A stretch of 45,449 nt of DNA from Fibrobacter sp. (GTDB taxonomy: Bacteria > Fibrobacterota > Chitinivibrionia > Chitinivibrionales > Chitinispirillaceae), in the NCBI GenBank assembly GCA_012728995.1, contig JAAYEB010000473.1, positions 1-45,449 of the forward strand, read 5' to 3'. The notes beneath the pieces were generated by a model. The model was given only the letters and a program-made list of their open reading frames with translations, searched no databases and had not been told where the DNA came from. The translations under genes and the position numbers were made by a program. Position 1 is the first letter of the stretch; each line of letters starts with the position of its first letter. Positions 15,933 to 24,457 of this stretch are shown piece by piece.

Positions 15933-17222
15933 TCAGTCGTTTATCCTTTCGATAAACGCCTCAATGCGTGTTTTCAATTGACCGTTATCTTCCTGGCTGT
16001 AATCGGTTTCTATGCGGAGTGTGGGTATACCACTGTTTTCCAGCTCTTTTTCAATGTTAAAAGATTCCATAAGGTAAGGAGCGCAGAAATTAAGACTATA
16101 TAAAATTATTCCATCTGCCTTGTATTTTTCAGCCATTTCCTTGATATGCTCAAGTCGTTGAGAATTGGGAGTAAAAATTGCGCAGTCGATTTGCAGGTAT
16201 CTGTCAACAATGGCATCCATGAGTTCATTAACAGTTTCTCCTTCTGTGGATACCTCACCCTGAAAACCACGTTCACCGACACAAGATTCTTCACCAACAA
16301 TAACAGCATTCATGCCTTCAATAATGGAGGGAACTTTCCAGTTGGGAACAGCCATAGGGCACCCTGATAAAAGGACTCTGGTTGTGCCAGTTGGGTACAC
16401 ACCTGAATTTTCAGTAATCCTTGTTTCGAGCTCGTCGCAGATTTTGTTAACAGATTCCGTAAATCTTACAGGATTATCATAGAAATAAACCTGGTTTATT
16501 AGTAAACTGTCAAGACCGCTGACTGGTGCTGGGTCTGCGTGACGCAATTGGGCAAGTCGTTGAACCGCAGCTCTTTTATTGTTTACAATAGTAATCGCTT
16601 TTTTCAAAGATTCGATGGTTATGGTTTTTCCGCTCAATTCTTCAAGCTTTGCCATGAGTTTCAGGTATTCACTTTTCAACAATACTCTTCCTTCGGCGGT
16701 TTTCATCTGAGGCATGTCCATAGCATAAAAGTTGGGGACAAGGTTGTTCAGTATTTCGTAGGCTTTCTTTTTTCCGTCACAGGTATTTTCGCCAATGACC
16801 ATATCGCATGCTTCAAGATATGGGCAGACCTGACCGATCTTGAAACCAAAAGTCGATTTAATAAGAGCACAGGTATTTCTCGGGAGGATTTTTTCAACCT
16901 CTTCAAGCGCAAAATCGGCTCCGGCGCAAAGACCTACCATGACACCATCAACGGCAATAACCAGTTCTTCGGGCACAAAGGTGCAATAAGTTCCAATAAT
17001 TTTGCGTCCATCACGTTTGGCATCCATGAGTTCCTTTATCCTGAGGCCGTGAACTTCCGACATGACAAAATCAAAATAAGCCATACCTTCAGGACGATTT
17101 TTCTGTTTCATGAAAATATCACTATACGATTGCGAAAGAACTCCAAGAAGTTCATCATGAGCTTCGAGATTCAAACCAAGTTCATTCCACATTGGACGAT
17201 AATCAACAGTTGCTTCGGACAT
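15933..17222 (-). CDS. 2-hydroxyacyl-CoA dehydratase-family protein, likely double-cubane-cluster-type reductase
   Basis: 429 residues of the HgdB/BcrB-C/FldC superfamily. Cysteines in conserved surroundings are C80 (YCTFVPEEL), C99 (GLCAGAD), C118, C133 and C139 (QVCPYLEACD), C148 (GENTCDGKKK), C288 (LSGCPMAVPNW), C314 (GEESCVG), C347 and C380. A single subunit of this length paired with a single activase, and no CoA-transferase or dehydrogenase nearby, matches stand-alone double-cubane-cluster proteins. Those use ATP-driven electrons to reduce small molecules such as acetylene or azide. They differ from the two-subunit acyl-CoA dehydratases. The cluster type cannot be proved from sequence. 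Co-transcription with yedF and selD suggests a sulfur- or selenium-linked substrate or cluster. No in-frame UGA is present. Confidence 0.88.
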   Translation of the reverse strand: MSEATVDYRPMWNELGLNLEAHDELLGVLSQSYSDIFMKQKNRPEGMAYFDFVMSEVHGLRIKELMDAKRDGRKIIGTYCTFVPEELVIAVDGVMVGLCAGADFALEEVEKILPRNTCALIKSTFGFKIGQVCPYLEACDMVIGENTCDGKKKAYEILNNLVPNFYAMDMPQMKTAEGRVLLKSEYLKLMAKLEELSGKTITIESLKKAITIVNNKRAAVQRLAQLRHADPAPVSGLDSLLINQVYFYDNPVRFTESVNKICDELETRITENSGVYPTGTTRVLLSGCPMAVPNWKVPSIIEGMNAVIVGEESCVGERGFQGEVSTEGETVNELMDAIVDRYLQIDCAIFTPNSQRLEHIKEMAEKYKADGIILYSLNFCAPYLMESFNIEKELENSGIPTLRIETDYSQEDNGQLKTRIEAFIERIND

Positions 17223-17293
17223 ACAAGCCGCCTTTCTTTGAAATAATTAGCTTCAGTAAGCAGTTTCCTGTTTAACCATATTTTATTCAATTG

Positions 17294-18334
17294 TTACTTG
17301 CAAATATATAGCATGTGTGATTTCTTTTTTTCAACCCTTCCGATTATGGCAGCTTGTAAATTATCGTGTTCATGAAGATCTCGAAGAGCTGATTCCACGT
17401 TTTCTTCGGAAACCGCGAACAGCAACCCACCGGAAGTCTGTGGATCAAAAAGGAGCATTTTCAGGTTGTAGTCCATACCGTTTTCAAAATTGCAGTGTTC
17501 TTCCGCAAAACGCTGATTACGAAATGACGCTCCCGGGATACAACCCATTTCAACAAGCCGGTAAGCATCATCAAGTAACGGTACATCTTTAGCAAAGATC
17601 CGGAAACTCACATTACTTGCCTTTGCCATTTTCATTGCATGCCCAAGCAGGCTGAATCCGGTTATGTCTGTGGCAGATCGCACTTTGTGTTTTTTCATCA
17701 CTTCAGCTCCAGCACTGTTCAGTTGTTTCATCGATTCCAATGCCTGGCGATATCCATTCTCGGTGCCTTCTTCAATGCGGTGTCCGGCTACAATTGCACC
17801 AGTTCCAATTGCTTTCGTAAGTATCAAAAAATCACCAGCCCGGGCAGCGGCATTGGTTGTCAAATCATCAGGATGAACTATTCCGGTAACCGCAAGACCA
17901 TACTTTGGCGGGTAATCATCAATTGTGTGGCCGCCAACTATGACTGCTCCTGATTCATTCACCTTATCAATACCACCCCGCAGAATCTCTTTTAGAACGT
18001 CAAGCCCGATACGGTTCTGTGGAAACATAACAATGTTCAGTGCATTAATTGGTTTTCCTCCCATTGCATACACATCACTTAAAGAATTTGCGGCAGCTAT
18101 TTGCCCGAACTCATATGGATCAGAGCAAATCGGAGGAAAAAAATCGGTTGTTTGTATCAGGGCAATATCATCTGTCAGTTTCCATACACCGGCATCATCG
18201 TGTGTGTTAATATCAACAAGAAGTCTTTCATGTTTTGTATGCGTCAGTCCGGCAAGGGCATCAGTCAACTGGTCTGGCGGCAGTTTCGCGGAACAACCGC
18301 CGTATTCTACTGTTTTTAGCAGGTCAAATGACAT
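17294..18334 (-). CDS. selD: Selenide, water dikinase (selenophosphate synthetase)
   Basis: 346 residues, the full family length. It makes selenophosphate, the selenium donor, from selenide and ATP. The N-terminal catalytic segment reads YGGCSAKLPP with Cys14 (Cys form, not Sec) and Lys17. Metal and ATP residues are seen in DDAGVWKL, TTDFFPPI, VGGHTIDDYPPKYGLAVTG and DITGFSLLGHAMKMA, and the C-terminal PQTSGGLLFAVS is intact. It is preceded by yedF (16 nt gap) and followed by the dehydratase-family gene. No selA, selB or tRNA-Sec is in the window, so the selenium may serve selenocysteine made elsewhere, a selenium cofactor, or the neighbouring reductase. Confidence 0.97.
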   Translation of the reverse strand: MSFDLLKTVEYGGCSAKLPPDQLTDALAGLTHTKHERLLVDINTHDDAGVWKLTDDIALIQTTDFFPPICSDPYEFGQIAAANSLSDVYAMGGKPINALNIVMFPQNRIGLDVLKEILRGGIDKVNESGAVIVGGHTIDDYPPKYGLAVTGIVHPDDLTTNAAARAGDFLILTKAIGTGAIVAGHRIEEGTENGYRQALESMKQLNSAGAEVMKKHKVRSATDITGFSLLGHAMKMAKASNVSFRIFAKDVPLLDDAYRLVEMGCIPGASFRNQRFAEEHCNFENGMDYNLKMLLFDPQTSGGLLFAVSEENVESALRDLHEHDNLQAAIIGRVEKKKSHMLYICK

Positions 18335-18350
18335 CGTACAGTTTTCCTTT

Positions 18351-18950
18351 TCAGAGTTGAATTATATGTCCGGCTTCAGTCATTGTTTCGAGAATAGTGT
18401 ACATGTTCGAAACGGTTCCAACCGCTATCTCTTCCATTTTTTCGAAATGGTTTGCACATGTTCCGCAAACAAGAATGGTAACACCTTTTTTCTCAAGAGT
18501 TTTCAATGTTTCCACAAGTGGAGAGTCTGCACATGTAAGGAAAATTCCGCCATTATAGAAAACAAGGTGTGAAGGCAATGGGGTCACTTCATCAATAATG
18601 TTGATTAAAGCCTGAACCAGAATCTCTCCAAGCTCATCTGAACCCTGTCCCATTTTATTTTTTGAAAAGACGATAATATGATTTTTGGGAGGTGCTGTGC
18701 AGTATGAAGCTGCATCTGGCTGAACAAGCGTCTGGTCCTTTTTTTTGACCGTAATTGTGAAAACATCGCCCTGCTGTGTACTTTCCGGTTTCATGCCATT
18801 ATCGGAAAGGAATCGGATTACATTCTCACAAGAGGTTACATTGTCGATAATAATACTCAATTGTTCGCCAGGTGAGATCTCGGAAAGTGCTTTTTTGGTC
18901 ATTATAAGTGGTTTAGGACAAGCCTGCCCTTTTGCGTCAACGGTTTTCAT
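18351..18950 (-). CDS. yedF: Selenium-metabolism sulfurtransferase-like protein YedF
   Basis: 199 residues in two modules. Residues 1-70 are a TusA-like domain with the CPxP motif at Cys11 (GQACPKPLI). Residues 90-199 are a DsrE-like domain with HLVFYNGGIFLTCADS, LEKKGVTILVCGTCANHF and a GTVSNMYTILETM end. This fusion is the recognised selenium-associated YedF type, usually found beside selD. The CGTC cysteines and Cys11 are candidates for carrying persulfide or selenide. It is the first gene of the operon yedF-selD-dehydratase-activase, so the promoter should lie in the 495-bp divergent region with the TonB receptor gene. Confidence 0.93.
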   Translation of the reverse strand: MKTVDAKGQACPKPLIMTKKALSEISPGEQLSIIIDNVTSCENVIRFLSDNGMKPESTQQGDVFTITVKKKDQTLVQPDAASYCTAPPKNHIIVFSKNKMGQGSDELGEILVQALINIIDEVTPLPSHLVFYNGGIFLTCADSPLVETLKTLEKKGVTILVCGTCANHFEKMEEIAVGTVSNMYTILETMTEAGHIIQL

Positions 18951-19379
18951 AATATTGATTTCCTTTCAATTTCAGGAAGTAAATACACAAAAAAACTGTT
19001 ATTACACCAATTTTCAAACTGGTGAAATTGTACCTGTAGAAAAAAGTTATGGCTGTTCTGGGGATTTGAAGCTTTAAGAAAAGGAATAAAAGAAAGTTCT
19101 GAAAAGGAAAAAAGGTAACGTTTGGAGTGTGGAAAAACCTGGAGGAGATGTTTCATTAGTATAATCCTTACATGTTCAGATATTACCAGACCGGTCTTAT
19201 CTTATAATGTGTTGCTTTCAGGCAACTCCTTTTTGATTATTTCGTGTTTAAAGATGCTTAATAAATCAAAATTAATTCATGAGCATACATTTCACACATA
19301 AAAAACGAATTTTGTGTATTTCAAGATACTGCTCTGAATATGTTCATCATTAACCGATAAAACATTTTTTTCACGCATC
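18951..19379. promoter_or_regulatory. Divergent intergenic region between the yedF-selD and TonB-receptor operons
   Basis: Holds the promoters of two divergent operons. Apart from the inverted repeat at 19380-19406 I see no riboswitch-like fold or further gene. Confidence 0.45.
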
Positions 19380-19406
19380 GTAACACAATAATTATATTCG
19401 TGTTAC
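19380..19406. promoter_or_regulatory. Inverted repeat (candidate metalloregulator operator)
   Basis: GTAACAC, 13 nt, then GTGTTAC: two perfect 7-nt half-sites in an AT-rich setting, 40 nt upstream of the receptor start codon. The long fixed spacer is of the kind bound by ribbon-helix-helix metal sensors such as NikR, and TTAC/GTAA-type half-sites have been discussed for NikR in delta-proteobacteria. The half-site orientation should be compared before naming it. No regulator gene is in the window. Confidence 0.5.
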
Positions 19407-19445
19407 TATGGATTTTGAGTCTCACTCTTAAACGAAGAGAGTATT

Positions 19446-21596
19446 TTGTTTTTCTGTTATCACAAACTACACTACGTATTCATGATAACGGGGCTTTTGG
19501 TAATAGCCGTGATAGCTAAAGATTCCACAGATCTTGTTGAATTGCAGCCAATGACAGTAACCAGACAACGCATTATAGAGTATGATTGTCTCGATTCTTC
19601 CCTGATTTATCGTGCCAGTGAATCAAATTCCATAGATGGATTACTAACAAATGTTGCTGGTATTGATGTTAAACGAAGTTCACCTTTTTCGGGAAAAGGC
19701 AAAAGTGTAACATTACGTGGATTTGACGAATCCCGTTTTCTGATACTTCTTGATGGACGGCAGCTTAACGGTGCAGGTGTTATGGGAGGAGATTATGTAG
19801 ACTGGTCTTCATTATCAACCGATAATATTCAAAAAATTGAAGTGATAAGAGGTCCAAAATCAGCCGAGTTTGGTAATACCTTTGGTGGTGTGATAAATAT
19901 TGTTGCCAGAACCGGTAAAGATCTTCCGGAAAAGACTTCTGTGTCGGTATCGTATGGTGTTTTTTCTCCCGAACATTCACAGGATATTTATGAAAAAAGA
20001 AAAACAAATGTTTCACTTGCACACAGGTCACATATCGGGAATTTCGCGACAATTGATTTGTATGTGTCACATGCAGAAGGCAAACCATTCCTTCGTAATA
20101 ATTATCATGAAAGCACCAACTTTGGTGGTAATCTGTCTCTTCATTTACCTTTAGACATAGAATTTGCAGCCGGACTGCGCACTGCAATCCAGGACCGGGG
20201 ATTCGCGATTGAGAATCATTCAGGGAATACAGATTACAAAAAAAACTACCCGGAATCCAACGGCAGTGCCGGGGGAGGGCCGGGCATTGCATGGAAAGGC
20301 GGAGAGTTCTATTTCGGTGACCGGAGCTATTGGAAAAACATCCGGACTCAGACCGATTTTTCTCTTTCTAAAATGTTTGATAATGTGAATTTAACGGGGC
20401 GTATATTTCTCAACGATCAAAACCGGACAGAATATTTCTACGCGATTACCGATACCAGCAATCTTGTCCTTGAGCGGTTTGCAAAACCGGAAGACAATAC
20501 CTGGGGATGGAACATCAAGGCTGATCAGAATCTTGGAAAAGGTAATACCGTTAAATATGGTATGGAAGGGCTCAGTTTGCAGTACAATAATACAGATATC
20601 CGGCATGTTGATACTTCATACTTTTTGAGTCTTCCGTCTGATGGTTCACAAAAGACGATTCGCGCTTCAAATCTGTACTCTGCTTACCTGCAAAGTGAGT
20701 TATCTCTCATGGAAAGACTGGAATTGACACCTGGTGTGAGATATGACTACTATTTTGGGAATAAACGGGATTCTACGGTTGACGAAACCAGATTGCAAGG
20801 CATAAGTCCAAATGCAGGTGTAACACTGAAAACATGGAAAGGTGCCGTGGTGTCCATTAACGGTTCTTACCGCTATCGTTTCCCTTCATGCCCTGAGCTG
20901 TACTGGTATTATGACGGGCATTCATTTATTGGCAGGAAAGAACTCTCACCCGAACGCGCCAGACAACTGGACATAGGTTTTTCCCAGGAACTGCCCGAAA
21001 AAGGAGCCTTTAAGGGTACGTTCAGAATAGAGGGTTATCATTATATTGTAAATGACTATATAAGAACTGTATTTGGCGGGCGTCCGGTTGCACCTGTTCA
21101 GCCAAAAGCCAGTCGTCTCATTTACAACATAGACAAAGTTAAATTCACAGGTTTTGAACTTGAAACAAAAATTGCCCTTTTTGACAATCTGAATTTACAG
21201 GCAAATTACACGTATCAAATTACACATAAAACCGGTGATTTGTACGACAGCAGTACAATATACAGTAACAGATTACCTGAACTCCCCGAACATAAAGCCA
21301 ACGCTGGTATGGATTATACCTTTAATAATGGTTTATCTGCCGGGGTTGCAATGCGCTTTGTTGGAGAACGGGAAGTAATACAGGAAAGTTTTTCAATCAG
21401 CGGGGCAGGATATAAAAAAGTTGATGCATTTATGACAATGCGCCTGTACGGAACATACCCGGTTTATTCCTCAGATGCTTTTGCTGCCAGAATCAGGTTT
21501 GGTATCGACAACCTTTTTAATAGCGACTACGAAGAAGAACCAGGTATTGCGATGCCGGGGATAACTACTACAGGTGCGGTAGAAATTATATTTTAA
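19446..21596 (+). CDS. TonB-dependent outer-membrane receptor
   Basis: 716 residues from a TTG start, chosen because GAAGAGAG lies just upstream and because it supplies the n-region of the signal peptide (MFFCYHKLHYVFMITGLLVIAVIA). A TonB-box-like stretch (ELQPMTVTR) follows, then a plug domain: SIDGLLTNVAGIDVKR, SVTLRGFDESRFLILLDGR, IEVIRGPKSAEFGNTFGGVINI. The rest is a 22-strand-type barrel, with repeated aromatic girdles and a final Phe (VEIIF). It imports a scarce chelate, siderophore or cofactor using TonB energy. The downstream methyltransferase, FmdE protein and BtuFCD-type importer suggest one complete uptake route. The ligand cannot be read from sequence. Confidence 0.95.
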   Translation: MFFCYHKLHYVFMITGLLVIAVIAKDSTDLVELQPMTVTRQRIIEYDCLDSSLIYRASESNSIDGLLTNVAGIDVKRSSPFSGKGKSVTLRGFDESRFLILLDGRQLNGAGVMGGDYVDWSSLSTDNIQKIEVIRGPKSAEFGNTFGGVINIVARTGKDLPEKTSVSVSYGVFSPEHSQDIYEKRKTNVSLAHRSHIGNFATIDLYVSHAEGKPFLRNNYHESTNFGGNLSLHLPLDIEFAAGLRTAIQDRGFAIENHSGNTDYKKNYPESNGSAGGGPGIAWKGGEFYFGDRSYWKNIRTQTDFSLSKMFDNVNLTGRIFLNDQNRTEYFYAITDTSNLVLERFAKPEDNTWGWNIKADQNLGKGNTVKYGMEGLSLQYNNTDIRHVDTSYFLSLPSDGSQKTIRASNLYSAYLQSELSLMERLELTPGVRYDYYFGNKRDSTVDETRLQGISPNAGVTLKTWKGAVVSINGSYRYRFPSCPELYWYYDGHSFIGRKELSPERARQLDIGFSQELPEKGAFKGTFRIEGYHYIVNDYIRTVFGGRPVAPVQPKASRLIYNIDKVKFTGFELETKIALFDNLNLQANYTYQITHKTGDLYDSSTIYSNRLPELPEHKANAGMDYTFNNGLSAGVAMRFVGEREVIQESFSISGAGYKKVDAFMTMRLYGTYPVYSSDAFAARIRFGIDNLFNSDYEEEPGIAMPGITTTGAVEIIF

Positions 21597-21743
21597 AACT
21601 GTAACTACTCATGATAAATGGGTGAACAGGTTTATTTAGACATTAATTTGCAGGACAAAAATATTAAAAGCAGCAACTCAGAAAAAGCGCGCCTGGGAAA
21701 CTGTTTCGAAGCTTATTTTGGCAAAATTCAACAGGGATTGAAT

Positions 21744-22610
21744 ATGATTGAGAAAATGAATGTTTCAAATCCGGAATACTGGATAGAGCAATGGAACAAC
21801 CTGAATGCTGCCAATACTGTAATTTCAGGATACAGCACCCAAGCAACATGGAATGCCATGGCTGCAAATTACTGTAAGCATAATGATAAAAATGACAATG
21901 ATAAACGCATCAAAGAGGTGATATCAAAGCTTGAAAATGCAGGCTTCTGTTTCAAAAACTCCAGGATACTTGATGCAGGGTGCGGACCGGGGTATTATGC
22001 AAAAGCTTTTGCAGAAAGAGGCGCAAATGTTGTGTGCATTGATATTTCTGAAAAAATGATCCAGAGATTAAAAGATGAATTGCCAGAATCAATTCAAGAG
22101 CGCGTAACTGCATTCGCAGCGGATTGGCGTTCGCTAAACCTTGTCGAAAAAAGATTTATTTCTGCTTTTGATCTCGTTTTTGCCAACATGACACCTGCAG
22201 TAACAACTCATGAAACATTATTTAAGCTTATCAAGGCAAGCAGAAAATTATGCTGGTTTAGTGGGTGGGTTGGACCTCGCAAAAACTCTCTTCACGAACA
22301 GATTGTCCAGACCGTGAAACCCGAAAGGCCTTATACTTTTGTGGGGAATTTCATGGTTGCGCTTAACCTGCTGGTTACATCAGGATTCTATCCTGATTGC
22401 AGTTTCACACCTGTTCAATGGACACAAAACAAAACTGTCGAAGAACTGCTGGATTTCTATTCTGTATTTTTATCTGAAAATTCAAGGCCTGTACCTGATA
22501 AAATACGAAATATAATTGAAGAATGCTTGAGACAACATGCCCGAAATGGTGTTGTTCAAAACTCTGTTAAGGGATGTACTGGTCGGATGTTATGGTCTGT
22601 TCAGCAATAA
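21744..22610 (+). CDS. Class I SAM-dependent methyltransferase in metal/cofactor uptake operon
   Basis: 288 residues if started at ATG 21744, which has AGGGA seven nt upstream. An in-frame ATG at 21618 lacks a ribosome-binding site and would add 42 unusual residues. NPEYWIEQWNNLNAA opens the domain. Motif I is ILDAGCGPGYYAKAFAERGA, motif II is VVCIDISEKM, and FDLVFANMTPAV corresponds to motif IV. Methyltransferases of this type recur in operons with TonB receptors, FmdE-like proteins and FecCD/BtuCD importers. They may modify the imported chelate or a metallophore, but the substrate is unknown. The 147-nt gap after the receptor gene has no terminator. Confidence 0.88.
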   Translation: MIEKMNVSNPEYWIEQWNNLNAANTVISGYSTQATWNAMAANYCKHNDKNDNDKRIKEVISKLENAGFCFKNSRILDAGCGPGYYAKAFAERGANVVCIDISEKMIQRLKDELPESIQERVTAFAADWRSLNLVEKRFISAFDLVFANMTPAVTTHETLFKLIKASRKLCWFSGWVGPRKNSLHEQIVQTVKPERPYTFVGNFMVALNLLVTSGFYPDCSFTPVQWTQNKTVEELLDFYSVFLSENSRPVPDKIRNIIEECLRQHARNGVVQNSVKGCTGRMLWSVQQ

Positions 22611-22626
22611 TACTGGGGGTATATGG

Positions 22627-23358
22627 GTGATACAAATTACTGACAATTTACTTAATCCACGGAAAAAAATTCAGGAACTCCTGTTGAAAAAAGATACTGC
22701 ACAGGTTCTGGAAATGGCTGGAATGTTACACGGGCATTATTGTGTCGGACTTGCACTTGGTGTAAAAGCTGTTGAGGTCGGTTTTACCAGGCTTGGAATT
22801 TCAGACAACACAGGTATGGAAGAAATCATGGCAGTTGTTGAATGTAACAACTGTTTTGTTGACGGTATTCAATTCGCGTCCGGTTGTTCTCTTGGCAATA
22901 ACGCACTGGTTTACAAGGATCTTGGAAAAACTGCAGTTACATTTTATCGGAGGGGATCTGATGAAGCGGTTCGGTTGTGTGTTAAATCGTTTGAAATAAA
23001 AACCGGAAGCAAAGAGGAGCAAAAGGAAGCTCAGGAATTGTTCGACAAGGCGGTTAAACGCAGGGAAAAGCTTTCCGTTGTTGAAAGCAAACGTTTGAAA
23101 GTGCTGTCGATACAGCGTTCGTTTGCTGTAATCAGACAGCCGGATGAGGATGTTTTCACTATATCAGAATGTGATGTACCAGGGTTGTCATTTGCACCCA
23201 TATTCGATTCGCAGGAATGCTGTGTATGCGCTGAAAAGGTAATGGAGACTAAAGCCGGATTTCGAAACGGAAAACCGATTTGCAGAACATGTTCACAGGA
23301 AGAGTTTCACATGGTGCTTGGATCCGGCATAACTTCAGGAAATGCAGTACGGGTATGA
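22627..23358 (+). CDS. FmdE-family protein with C-terminal zinc ribbon
   Basis: 243 residues from GTG 22627, preceded by a G-rich box (CTGGGGG); an upstream ATG extension would overlap the methyltransferase and is implausible. The FmdE domain shows His35 and Cys39 in HGHYCVGLALGVKA, then ECNNCFVDGIQFASGCSLGN and the GK-AVTFYRR strand. The C-terminus carries a four-Cys zinc-binding motif (CCVCAEKV ... CRTC). FmdE was first seen with molybdenum formylmethanofuran dehydrogenase; bacterial copies sit beside metal importers and may act as metal-binding chaperones or sensors. Its stop codon overlaps the ATG of the next gene (ATGA), so the two are coupled. Confidence 0.85.
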   Translation: MIQITDNLLNPRKKIQELLLKKDTAQVLEMAGMLHGHYCVGLALGVKAVEVGFTRLGISDNTGMEEIMAVVECNNCFVDGIQFASGCSLGNNALVYKDLGKTAVTFYRRGSDEAVRLCVKSFEIKTGSKEEQKEAQELFDKAVKRREKLSVVESKRLKVLSIQRSFAVIRQPDEDVFTISECDVPGLSFAPIFDSQECCVCAEKVMETKAGFRNGKPICRTCSQEEFHMVLGSGITSGNAVRV

Positions 23359-24452
23359 AACTGCGCTTTCCAGGATACTTGCTGGTGCTGGTAGTATTTC
23401 TGCTGACTGGATGTGTGAGCCAGAAGGCAGATGACAACACAAACAGAAAAACAGTTTGCGATACGCTTATGGATGCTGCCGGCAGGACAGTATGCATACC
23501 TGCGCGGGTAAACCGGGTTATCTCACCTTTTACAATGTATACACGTTTGATAGCAGCATTGGGCGGGTGTGATAAACTGGCTGGAATTTCTCACACCTGT
23601 CTTCTGCCTGAAGAGTTATACGGATGCAATGGAGTGCTTGGGCAGTTGCCGGATATCGGACCTTTTGGAGCAAATATTGAATTAATAGCTTCATTGAATC
23701 CCGACCTCATTTTCGCATCGCAATCCGATATAGGGACATTCACAAGCAAAACTGATGCTTCTGTTGTGGCTGTTTCATTTTCAGATAATTTATCCATGCT
23801 GGAAATGTTCAACCGGCAAATTGATATTATCGGCAAAGCGCTTCGGCTGGAAAAGCAGGCTGACAGTCTTAAAACTTTTATCTCTTCTGTATTGGAACCG
23901 GTGATTACTGTTACATCAAATATTCCCGACACTGCCCGACCACGTGTATATTTTGCCTGGACAAGCTGGACAGGGGATATTCTTAATACTGTATGTGAAT
24001 TTGATCCGATAGAACTTGCCGGTGGCATAAATGTTGCCCGTGAAGCCACTAACTTTTCAAAAGGGGAACGGGGTATTCTGGTCTCAAGGGAACATATTCT
24101 TAACTGGAATCCTGAGTTCATATTTATTTCCAGATATCAACCTCAGAAATGGCATCAGAACGGAACAACTTCTCCGATTCCGGTGACTATACAAAATGTA
24201 ATTGACAAGCGATTTCTGCAAACTGTTGATGCTGTTAAGAACAAAAATGTTTTTTATACAACAGCTTTTTGCAACTGGTGGCCTCATCAGCGTGCACTCG
24301 TACAGATTTTATACATGGCAAAGCTTTTTCACCCCGGGCTTTTTGCTGATCTGGATGTTGAGGAACAGGGGAATAAAATTTTCAAACGGTTTTATGGAGA
24401 AGACAGTCTTTATACGACTATGGCAGAAGAACTGGAACTATACCGCTGGTAA
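23355..24452 (+). CDS. Periplasmic metal/cofactor-binding lipoprotein of a BtuF/FecB-type ABC importer
   Basis: 365 residues, starting at the ATG that overlaps the fmdE-like stop codon. MKLRFPGYLLVLVVFLLTGC is a lipoprotein signal with Cys20 as lipid site. The mature part has the helical-backbone fold of cluster A-II binding proteins: DAAGRTVCIPARVNRVI, then GANIELIASLNPDLIFAS and REHILNWNPEFIFIS. It delivers its ligand to the permease encoded next. Sequence does not separate siderophore, corrinoid, haem or nickel/cobalt chelate binding. Trp- and Arg-rich loops (WTSWTGDILN, FCNWWPHQRALVQ) may line the pocket. Confidence 0.9.
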   Translation: MKLRFPGYLLVLVVFLLTGCVSQKADDNTNRKTVCDTLMDAAGRTVCIPARVNRVISPFTMYTRLIAALGGCDKLAGISHTCLLPEELYGCNGVLGQLPDIGPFGANIELIASLNPDLIFASQSDIGTFTSKTDASVVAVSFSDNLSMLEMFNRQIDIIGKALRLEKQADSLKTFISSVLEPVITVTSNIPDTARPRVYFAWTSWTGDILNTVCEFDPIELAGGINVAREATNFSKGERGILVSREHILNWNPEFIFISRYQPQKWHQNGTTSPIPVTIQNVIDKRFLQTVDAVKNKNVFYTTAFCNWWPHQRALVQILYMAKLFHPGLFADLDVEEQGNKIFKRFYGEDSLYTTMAEELELYRW

Positions 24453-24457
24453 CAGAT

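Noticed and set aside
15933-18334. Selenocysteine codons in selD or the reductase
   Set aside because: SelD has Cys14 in the active-site position, and the reductase frame has no in-frame UGA.
21618-21743. N-terminal extension of the methyltransferase from ATG 21618
   Set aside because: No ribosome-binding site, unusual composition, and a good AGGGA box precedes ATG 21744.
22537-22626. N-terminal extension of the FmdE-like protein
   Set aside because: It overlaps the methyltransferase coding end in another frame; the GTG at 22627 with a G-rich box fits the family's start.
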